From assembly GCF_900172315.1 (NCBI RefSeq), contig NZ_FWFV01000014.1, positions 1-58,724 on the forward strand: 58,724 nucleotides of DNA, written 5' to 3'. Numbering within the stretch: position 1 is the first letter of the stretch; every line of letters begins with the position of its first letter. The notes below the pieces were generated by a model. It ran no database searches, was not told the origin of the DNA, and saw only the letters and a program-made list of their open reading frames with translations. The position numbers and the translations under genes are program-made. The DNA comes from Palleronia marisminoris. Its GTDB lineage: Bacteria; Pseudomonadota; Alphaproteobacteria; Rhodobacterales; Rhodobacteraceae. Positions 53,601 through 58,724 of this stretch are shown piece by piece.

Positions 53601-54131
53601 GACGCCGGTGGCGATGGCGTTCTGCGGCATCGCGCTGAACTCGGCCTCGGCGGGGTCCTGCGCCAGGACAAGGCCGCCGCCTTCGTGGATGGACCTGACC
53701 CCGTTCGCCCCGTCCGAGCCGGCGCCGCTGAGGACCACGGCCATGCCATCGCCGCGCGCCGCCGCGATCGAGCGAAAGAGGACATCGACCGGCGCCCGGC
53801 GGCCCCGCGGCTCGGTGAATTCGCGGGCGTGGACGTTGTCGCCCTCGATCACCAACTCGCGGTCGGGCGGGATCACGTAGATGCAGTTCGCCCGCAGCTC
53901 GGGCGTGTCAGTGACCTGGTGGACGTCCATCGTCGTGCAGGCCGAGAGGATCTCGGCCATGGAGCTGGGATGCTCGGGCGCCAGGTGAACGATGACGATA
54001 TAGGCCAGTCCCAGATCGTCCGGCAGTTGCCGAAACAGGCTGCGGAGCGCGTGAACGCCGCCAGCGGAAGCGCCGATGGCACAGATCGGGACGGGACCAT
54101 TCTTCGGCTGACAGCTCGTATCGTTGGCCAC
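50655..54131 (-). CDS. CheB-CheR-PAS-HWE sensor histidine kinase
   Basis: The 1158-residue protein starts with GTG at 54131, 10 bp behind an AGGAGG site. Residues 10-190 are a CheB methylesterase (Ser22 in GASAGG, His49 and Asp140 in LSGAGSD). Residues 210-470 are a CheR methyltransferase (GCATGEEAYS and SDLDEGAL). A PAS-like segment, a long coiled coil (residues about 650-740) and two further PAS domains follow. The kinase part has HWE-type motifs, ELSHRVKNTLTVVQALARQ near residue 960 and ELATNASKYGALS near 1070. It is cytoplasmic, with no membrane segment. CheB-CheR fusions with histidine kinases are known in alphaproteobacteria. Their signals are poorly known, and blue light or chemotaxis-like adaptation have been proposed. 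Confidence 0.93.
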   Translation of the reverse strand: MANDTSCQPKNGPVPICAIGASAGGVHALRSLFRQLPDDLGLAYIVIVHLAPEHPSSMAEILSACTTMDVHQVTDTPELRANCIYVIPPDRELVIEGDNVHAREFTEPRGRRAPVDVLFRSIAAARGDGMAVVLSGAGSDGANGVRSIHEGGGLVLAQDPAEAEFSAMPQNAIATGVVSFIAPLDRLAEHIVDVAKSKGAVRSLDEEGASNDLRRIIGILRARTGHDFSSYKRATVMRRVLRRMQVCGVTSLAEYSKFVLGTPEEAQELFGDLLISVTQFFRDEGAYEALAAKVIGPLIEEAGDEGVRAWSAGCATGEEAYSLAMLMLEEAERRRLKMPIQIFASDLDEGALGTAREGRYPRSIEADVSMERLERFFIDEGTHYRVRKELRDTVLFASHSVLKDPPFMRLDLVACRNMLIYMERTLQEQLLSLFHYGLKPNGALFLGSAETADSSEFFSSFDREARIFRTLPRARRHMPTLPQGTAELSQRQPAPAPELHRDRHPAPLEQHAEALEKVAPPSVLVDANQQILHLSPNAGRFIQHSAGTFSGKLSEVVRPELRLDLKVGLDRALQSRMATMTHPTPIAVDGEKRRIAMQIAPVPVREGAVGQAMVLFLDAGPALSAPDDDVDPGEVRDDEVRRLHAELKAAQESLVASRGEHEAAIEDLRAANEELQSINEEYRATSEELETSKEELQSMNEELQTVNTELKIKLESISTAHSDLQNLTAATEIGTLFLDAKLRIRMFTPPIGDLFNVTEMDAGRNFTDFTHRLRYDDLEKDARRVLRDLSPLETEVQAKDGRCFMMRIRPYRTVEDRIDGVVVTFVDITSRLKAEQQLVESQHRYQTLFNSIDEGFGIIEIIFTAEGAPIDYRFIEVNDAFARQTGLENAVGRTAHELVPDLEHHWIEIYGHIVRTGKPERFDAPAAPLNRHYETYAFPIGAADDHRLGVLFRDISDRKEAEDQHRLLTHELSHRVKNTLTVVQALARQPCASSMTTEQYRDRFVGRIQALAHAHDQLLATNWQSADLATLIRSTLSPYGRDGSIDQVDNGPATQLTPKQGLGLALILHELATNASKYGALSTAEGELRVTWDAEGEDEQRQIRLTWAECGGPPVANEVPRGFGTRLIERACTYELEGTAELRFTPKGLTAEIVFPVT

Positions 54132-54268
54132 GGCAGCTTTTCCTCCTGAAGGAATGCTGCACTGAACCACATTTCTACCAGAAGAAACATGGGTGTGAGG
54201 CTGTATACTGTCTGCGGGCATGACTGCGACCAGCTCGCCCATGCCCGCGCGTCTGATGCATCGGAGAG

Positions 54269-54295
54269 GCCGGCGGACAGAGTTCGTCCGCCGGC
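54269..54295 (-). terminator. GC-rich hairpin downstream of the barrel-type secreted protein gene
   Basis: GCCGGCGGAC and GTCCGCCGGC form a perfect 10-bp stem with a 7-base loop, 17 bp beyond the stop at 54312. There is no T run on either strand, so this may be a terminator or a stabilising structure. Confidence 0.45.
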
Positions 54296-54311
54296 GCGTC
54301 AATTCAATGCG

Positions 54312-54938
54312 TCACCGACCGCCATGGCCGTAATCGGCGGCGTCCATCGTGGCGTCGAGCGCAGCAAATGTGCCCGGGCTTGGATTGAGTGCGCTGGCTG
54401 CGGTCTCCTCCGCGAACTCCATCTGAAGGCGGACGCCATAGCCGTCGCTCATGCCGAGAAGCGTCTGCCGGATCTCTGCGGGCGCATCGGCATAGTCCCC
54501 CGTGCCGCCGGTCACGGCGCGGACGATCTCGACATCCGTCTCCGCCAGTTCCGGCCCCTGGGTGATCAGAAGCTCGCCGCCGTCGAACACGATGATCTGC
54601 CGGGTGACGACCACCGTGCCGGCCACGGTGCGGAAGCCGTCGCCGACATAGTAGCCGTCGCAGGTCCAGGTGCCGATGACCTTGTCCGGGAAGGCCGGGG
54701 TGCCGTCCGGGTTGGTCCCCTCGACCCCGCCGTCGAGCGTGCCGGCGGGGTAGACGTAGCCTTGGGTGACGAAGGCGTTGCCGTAGGCCGGCATGCCGTC
54801 CTCGAAGACCGGCGCGTCGCCGTAGACGAAGCGGCTGAGATCCTCGGCCACGTCGAAGGCGGTATGCGCGCCGCCGGCAATGGCTGCGGCCGGGACCGTG
54901 GCGAGCAAAGCGGCGAGGATCAGGTGGGTCGGTTTCAT
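54312..54938 (-). CDS. Secreted barrel-like protein (allene-oxide-cyclase-like fold)
   Basis: From the ATG at 54938 the 208-residue protein has a signal peptide (LILAALLATVPAAAIA). The mature part contains GTWTCDGYYVGDGF, TVVVTRQIIVFDGGELLITQGPE and a GTGDYADAPAEI segment (in parts), which resembles the allene-oxide-cyclase or dirigent-type beta barrel. That fold is found in secreted bacterial proteins of unknown role. An alternating pattern of hydrophobic residues supports a beta-rich fold. The upstream neighbour on the same strand is a DUF1127-like gene 37 bp away. No enzyme activity can be inferred. Confidence 0.6.
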   Translation of the reverse strand: MKPTHLILAALLATVPAAAIAGGAHTAFDVAEDLSRFVYGDAPVFEDGMPAYGNAFVTQGYVYPAGTLDGGVEGTNPDGTPAFPDKVIGTWTCDGYYVGDGFRTVAGTVVVTRQIIVFDGGELLITQGPELAETDVEIVRAVTGGTGDYADAPAEIRQTLLGMSDGYGVRLQMEFAEETAASALNPSPGTFAALDATMDAADYGHGGR

Positions 54939-54975
54939 TCTGTAATTCCTTTTGGGGTTCAGGAGGGGTCGCCGC

Positions 54976-55203
54976 TCAGCGCATGTGCTGGATGAGGGAC
55001 CATGGGTCGGAGAAGCGGGTGTCGTGCGAAGATGCGGCATGGCGGGTCAGGCCGATATCGGCGAGCAGGTGGTCGCTGGGTGCCAGCAGAGTTCCGTGCA
55101 GCGACGGGTTGGGTCGCCGCCTGGGCCATGGGTTCAGCACCCACATGGCAGCGCGGGCGCCTGTGGGAGCCACAACGCGTGCAGCAGTCTGGTCGGTCGG
55201 CAT
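54976..55203 (-). CDS. Small DUF1127-like protein
   Basis: The 75-residue frame starts at the ATG at 55203 behind an AAGGA site. Its second half reads DHLLADIGLTRHAA, which is the conserved LADIGL signature of DUF1127 (YjiS-like) proteins. The first half is Pro- and Arg-rich (NPWPRRRPNP) and lacks the usual N-terminal helix. Such proteins are abundant in alphaproteobacteria, and some bind RNA. The larger frame on the same strand that runs back to 55851 is a shadow of the TPR gene. Confidence 0.7.
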   Translation of the reverse strand: MPTDQTAARVVAPTGARAAMWVLNPWPRRRPNPSLHGTLLAPSDHLLADIGLTRHAASSHDTRFSDPWSLIQHMR

Positions 55204-55229
55204 ATCGGGCTTCCTTCGTTCGGGGGATG

Positions 55230-56555
55230 TCATGCCGCCGCCATCCCGGCGGCGCGGCGGGCGAAGAGCTGGGCAAGCGGGCTTTCGTGCCGGACCTCGA
55301 CGCGCTCGTTCGCCAGGGCGGCGGCAAGGTTGGCCTGGCCCGAGCGGAACGCGGCCTCGATCAGCGTCAGGTCGATGACGTCGCGCTGCGCATGGCTGCC
55401 GCCGAAGCGATGCGCGACGGACCGGATCGGGCGCAGCAGCGCCGTGGTCCGGGCGTAGTCGCCGTCGCCGAAGGCAAGGATGGCGCGGGCGACGGCGTGG
55501 CCGACGTCGCGGGTGAAGCCCGCGTTGTCGTCGTCGCGCGCCATCGCCTCGGCCTGCGCCTCGATCACGGCTGTCGCCGCATCGCGCCGGCCGGCGCCGA
55601 CGAAGGCCATCACCGCATGGGTGTCGTTGAAGGCGTAGCTGCCGGTCGCCGCGGCCGCCTCCCATCCCTGGGCAACCGTCTGCCAGCGGTCGCCGACATC
55701 GACGCCGCGCAGGTGCAGCCGCCAGAGCAGCGCCGAAGCGTCGACCATGTCGAGAACGACGCCCGAGCGTCCGCCCTCCATCTCGCCGTCGAAGAGGGCG
55801 AGCACGGCGTCGTAATCGCCGATGTCGTGATGGTAGAGGGCGAGGTGCCACCAGTTGTGGACCTGGAAGAAGCTGTCGGTCGCCCAGGCGGCGGGGTTCG
55901 CGCGCATCCAGGCGATGCCGTCTTCCTGCCGGCTCTGCATCTCCAGCACATGGGCCACCGCGTGCTGCGACCAGCCATCCCGCGGCTCGAGCTCGACGCC
56001 GCGCCGCCCCTCGGCCTCGGCGCGGCCGTAGGCGCCGGTCTCCTCCAGCCCGAAGGCATGCATGCCGAGGACCGAGTGGAAGCCAGGCACGCCCTCGTCC
56101 CAGGAGGGCAGGGCGCGGGCGATGCGGTCGCGCAGCATCCGGCTGTGGCCCGTGAAGAAGTCGATCTGGTGCCCGCCCAGTAGCGCCAGCGCATCACGCG
56201 GGGCGTCGATCGTCACATCCTCGAGCACCCGCCCGGCCTGCTGCCAGCGTCCGTCGATCAGGTGGCCGATCGCCGCGACGTGGCCGCGTTCGCGTGCGGT
56301 GCCGGCCGCAGCGGCGGCGGCGGCGTGGGCGGCGCGTGCGACCGGCAGGGCCGATGGTTCGGTGCCGAGCAGATGCAGCCACGCCTTCAACGCATGCGCC
56401 ATGGCAAAGCCCGGCGCCGCCTCGATCGCGGCGTCGACCTGTGCCACCGGGTCGCCGCGGTAGCATTGCAGGTCGGCGACCGCCGCCTCGTACGGGACCA
56501 GCGCGGCGGCGGTGGCCCCCGTGACGTCGAGCCCGCGGATGTCCTTGAGTGTCAT
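55230..56555 (-). CDS. TTC38-type tetratricopeptide repeat protein
   Basis: The 441-residue protein begins MTLKDIRGLDVTG and contains degenerate tetratricopeptide-type helical pairs along its length. Motifs typical of the TTC38 group are FAMAHALKAWL, HQIDFFTGHSRMLRD, HAVAHVLEMQSRQEDGIAWM, and HNWWHLALYHHDIGDYD (key residues HNWWHLAL). The function of the family is unknown. The gene diverges from another TPR protein across about 155 bp, so the two may share regulation. The start at 56555 was preferred over an upstream GTG or ATG by motif alignment. Confidence 0.85.
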   Translation of the reverse strand: MTLKDIRGLDVTGATAAALVPYEAAVADLQCYRGDPVAQVDAAIEAAPGFAMAHALKAWLHLLGTEPSALPVARAAHAAAAAAAGTARERGHVAAIGHLIDGRWQQAGRVLEDVTIDAPRDALALLGGHQIDFFTGHSRMLRDRIARALPSWDEGVPGFHSVLGMHAFGLEETGAYGRAEAEGRRGVELEPRDGWSQHAVAHVLEMQSRQEDGIAWMRANPAAWATDSFFQVHNWWHLALYHHDIGDYDAVLALFDGEMEGGRSGVVLDMVDASALLWRLHLRGVDVGDRWQTVAQGWEAAAATGSYAFNDTHAVMAFVGAGRRDAATAVIEAQAEAMARDDDNAGFTRDVGHAVARAILAFGDGDYARTTALLRPIRSVAHRFGGSHAQRDVIDLTLIEAAFRSGQANLAAALANERVEVRHESPLAQLFARRAAGMAAA

Positions 56556-56711
56556 GTCGTCGTTCTTCCTCTGGGTTCGGGCCGCGGTCGGCCCATTGGC
56601 GTTCACATCGGAAGGCGTGAGAACGCGCCCCACGTCGTGAGGAAGCTTCCCTTACGTCAGGATGCGCCGTAGAGTGCCGCATTCGACTGTGATCGAGGGG
56701 GGCCCGGACGC

Positions 56712-58523
56712 ATGAACGGCACGACTCCCATACAGTCCGGCCTGCCGGTCATCGCCGTCATGCCGCTCGTCAGCCGCGGCGATGCCTGGCTTTCGGACCC
56801 CGTCCTGCAGGGCCTGCACGAGGATATCTGCGGCGCGTTGAGCCGGTTCCGCTCCCTCGCGGTGATCTCGCCGCACTCCGCGCTGGCGGTGGCGGGATGC
56901 GACGATGGCGAGGTGGGCCGGCGGCTGGGTGCCAGCCACGTCCTGCGCGGCCGGATCACGGGGGGCGATGGCGGGCTGCACCTGACCGCCAGCCTCGTCG
57001 CCACAGCCCAGGCGCAGCAGCTTTGGAGCGATCAGATCGAGCTGCCCTCGGACGACCCCTTCGCGCTACGCGACGAAGTCGTGGCACGCGTCGCCGCGAG
57101 CCTGCACGCGCGGCTCGACGAGGTTGCCCGGTCCGAGGTCCGGCGCAGCGTGGCGGTGCCGGCGCATAACGGGCTGGTGCTGCACGGGCTTGCGCTGATG
57201 CGAGACGGGACGCGCGAGGCGGACGATGCGGCCCGCGCGATCTTCGAGGACGTGCTCGGTCGCGACCCCTCCAACGCCCGCGCCCATGCCGGGATCGCGC
57301 TCAGCTGGTTCAACGAGTGGAGCTGCCAATTCTGGGACCGCTTCGACGAGAACAGCAGGCTCGCCTACCACCACGCGCACCGGGCGCTCGACCTCGACGA
57401 CGGCGACGCCATGGTCCACCTCGTCATCGCCAAGGTGCAGCTTTTCCGCCGCGCCTTCGAGAGCGCGTCGTGGTATCTCGACAGGGCGGTGGCGCTTTGC
57501 CCCAACGATGCCGATCTGCTGGTGCAGGCGGCGCTCTGCGAGATTTATCTCGGCCGCCCGGAGGCGGGCGTCGCGCATGTCGCGCGTGCAATGCGGCTGC
57601 ACCCCTACCACCCGAACGGCTATTTCGGCATCGCCGCGCTGGCGCATTTCCTCGCGCGCGATCTCGACACGGCGCTGGCAATGGGGGCGAAGGCGGACCG
57701 ACTGCCCTTCGTCGACGCCTCGGGCTTCTCCGCCTCGGCGCTGGCCCATGCCGACCGCCTAGACGAGGCGCGGCAGGCGCTGGCGCAGTTCCATGCCGAC
57801 TTCGCCGAGAAGATCGCCTTTGGCGCGCCGGTGCCGCCCGGAGAGCCCATTCGCTGGTTCCTGAAGGTGAACCCGTTCCGCAGGCCGGAGGACGCCGCTT
57901 ACGTCGCCGCCGGCCTTGAGCGCCTGGGCGAGACGATGGCGCCCGCTCCGATGCGGATCGAGGTGCCGGGGGCGGCGCGGCTGCTGCGGGCGCAGATCGG
58001 CTGGGTCGCGGACTTCGCCGGCCAGCGTGTCGCATTCCCGGACCTCAAGGGGTTGTACGACCTGCGCCGCCTGCTCGAGCGGCCGGGAGAGGAGGTGCAT
58101 TGCCTCGACCTGGCCGATCGCGCCGAGACCACGTACGGCGCCGACGCTGCGCTCGACGACCGTGCCCGCGCCGACCTGAAGGCCCGCGTGCGGGAACTTG
58201 GCGAGGAATTGGCAGAGGCCGAGGACATGAACGACATCGGCCGGGCCGAGCGGGCGCGGTCCGAGATGGACGCCATCGTCGACGCCCTGTCCAGCGCCCT
58301 CGGACTTGGCGGGCGCGGCCGCCGGCTGGGCGACCTGGCTGAACGCGCCCGAACGACGGTGACGTGGCGCCTGCGCTACGCGCTGCGCAAGGTCGAGGCG
58401 GCGCATCCAGCGCTCGGCCGTCACCTCGCCGCAAGCGTCCGCACCGGCGTCTTCTGCGTCTATCTGCCGGAGACGCCGATCGCCTGGAGCTTCGACGAAC
58501 CGGCGGCAGCCGTCCCGGCCTGA
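56712..58523 (+). CDS. TolB-like/TPR protein with helical C-terminal domain
   Basis: The 603-residue protein has an N-terminal segment (AVMPLVSRGDAWLSDPVLQGLHEDI) resembling the TolB-like domain that follows cyclase domains in bacterial sensors. TPR-like repeats occupy about residues 150-360 (ARAHAGIALSWFNEW, ALDLDDGDAMVHLVIAKVQLF). The C-terminal 130 residues contain a segment with ALGLGGRGRRLGDLAERART and HPALGRHLAASVRTGVFCVYLPE (in parts), which is found in many large bacterial ATPase-type regulators. No cyclase catalytic domain is present, so it may be a stand-alone partner. It diverges from the TTC38-type gene. Confidence 0.7.
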   Translation: MNGTTPIQSGLPVIAVMPLVSRGDAWLSDPVLQGLHEDICGALSRFRSLAVISPHSALAVAGCDDGEVGRRLGASHVLRGRITGGDGGLHLTASLVATAQAQQLWSDQIELPSDDPFALRDEVVARVAASLHARLDEVARSEVRRSVAVPAHNGLVLHGLALMRDGTREADDAARAIFEDVLGRDPSNARAHAGIALSWFNEWSCQFWDRFDENSRLAYHHAHRALDLDDGDAMVHLVIAKVQLFRRAFESASWYLDRAVALCPNDADLLVQAALCEIYLGRPEAGVAHVARAMRLHPYHPNGYFGIAALAHFLARDLDTALAMGAKADRLPFVDASGFSASALAHADRLDEARQALAQFHADFAEKIAFGAPVPPGEPIRWFLKVNPFRRPEDAAYVAAGLERLGETMAPAPMRIEVPGAARLLRAQIGWVADFAGQRVAFPDLKGLYDLRRLLERPGEEVHCLDLADRAETTYGADAALDDRARADLKARVRELGEELAEAEDMNDIGRAERARSEMDAIVDALSSALGLGGRGRRLGDLAERARTTVTWRLRYALRKVEAAHPALGRHLAASVRTGVFCVYLPETPIAWSFDEPAAAVPA

Positions 58524-58597
58524 CCGTCGCGGGAGCCGAGCACCCGCTCCATCAGGCTCGCCTAGAACAAGCTGCCGTCGTCGACGCCCTGGCACGC

Positions 58598-58724
58598 TGA
58601 ACTGCTGCCGGTTTCGTGGACACGAAGATAAGATCGTGACCATGGAACTGGAGAGTGGACATGACGAGACGGAAGTTCCGCCGCGAGTTCAAGATCGAGC
58701 CTGTGAAGCTGGTGACGGAGCGGG
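58598..58724 (+). mobile_element. IS3-family element, left end (partial)
   Basis: The sequence from 58598 reads TGAACTGCTGCCGGTTTCGT and GGACAC, which resembles the terminal repeat of IS3-family elements. It is followed by the start of an OrfA-type gene. The right end lies outside the window. Confidence 0.7.
58661..58724 (+). CDS. IS3-family OrfA transposase, partial at window edge
   Basis: An ATG at 58661 begins MTRRKFRREFKIEPVKLVTE, a basic helix-turn-helix start that is typical of the OrfA of IS3-type elements. Only 21 codons are in the window. The intactness of the element cannot be judged. Confidence 0.75.
   Translation, partial: MTRRKFRREFKIEPVKLVTER

Noticed and set aside
50925-54149. 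Long open frame on the plus strand over the sensor kinase gene
   Set aside because: It is antisense to a gene with seven recognisable domains, and its translation has a composition typical of shadow frames.
54976-55851. Long Arg-rich frame on the minus strand running through the TPR gene
   Set aside because: Only its last 75 codons look like a protein (the DUF1127-like gene). The rest overlaps the TPR gene in another frame.

Overview
The window is GC-rich DNA from an alphaproteobacterium, most likely of the Rhodobacterales or Rhizobiales type. Pointers are the CheB-CheR-PAS-HWE histidine kinase with a single-domain receiver, a short DUF1127-like protein, a GH51 arabinofuranosidase locus led by an ArsR-type regulator, and IS1595, IS5-like and IS3 elements. 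No rRNA, tRNA or CRISPR array was recognised. The taxonomic call is inference from gene content.

The left 30 kb is accessory DNA with many decayed genes. It opens with two decayed copies of a DUF927 (plasmid or island ATPase-like) gene, a metallophosphoesterase, a DUF1275 stub, and a non-coding stretch with a duplicated 115-bp unit and iteron-like TGTCCAA words (1-3600). A KefB-type antiporter, a DUF5996-acetyltransferase fusion with a frameshift, a pirin and a catalase follow (3.8-9.6 kb). Next is a mirror-symmetric block (9.9-19.8 kb): TetR, AraC, AraC on the left and AraC, AraC, TetR on the right. Both halves have the same divergent layout, the same 4-bp AraC-AraC overlap and a shared palindrome 22 bp before each TetR start. 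The block encloses three alpha/beta hydrolases and two dead genes (homoserine dehydrogenase and glutamine amidotransferase). To its right lie a broken IS5-like element inside a peptidase remnant, an aldehyde dehydrogenase, and an acetolactate synthase-type gene cut by an IS1595 element with a perfect 8-bp target duplication. An LLM flavin oxidoreductase, an isochorismatase/SnoaL chimera and several gene stubs follow.

From 29 to 38 kb the genes suggest handling of electrophiles and quinones: an alpha/beta hydrolase, a glutathione transferase, a ring-cleavage dioxygenase/hydrolase fusion of the MhqO-MhqD kind, a second pirin, a LysR regulator and a beta-lactamase-fold serine hydrolase. From 37.2 to 45.4 kb is an arabino-oligosaccharide locus: a LacI regulator, an ArsR-type regulator with a long C-terminal domain, GH51 arabinofuranosidase, binding protein, two permeases and an ATPase. 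Small palindromes lie upstream of the regulators and the enzyme, and a strong hairpin lies between the binding protein and first permease genes.

The right end (45.6-58.7 kb) looks more like stable chromosome or chromid: an HtrA protease with a secreted acidic repeat protein, a GFA protein, a DUF4126 membrane protein, an ECF sigma factor divergent from a tiny exported protein, the large sensor kinase with its receiver, a barrel-like secreted protein, a DUF1127-like protein, and two divergent TPR proteins. The window ends inside an IS3-type element.
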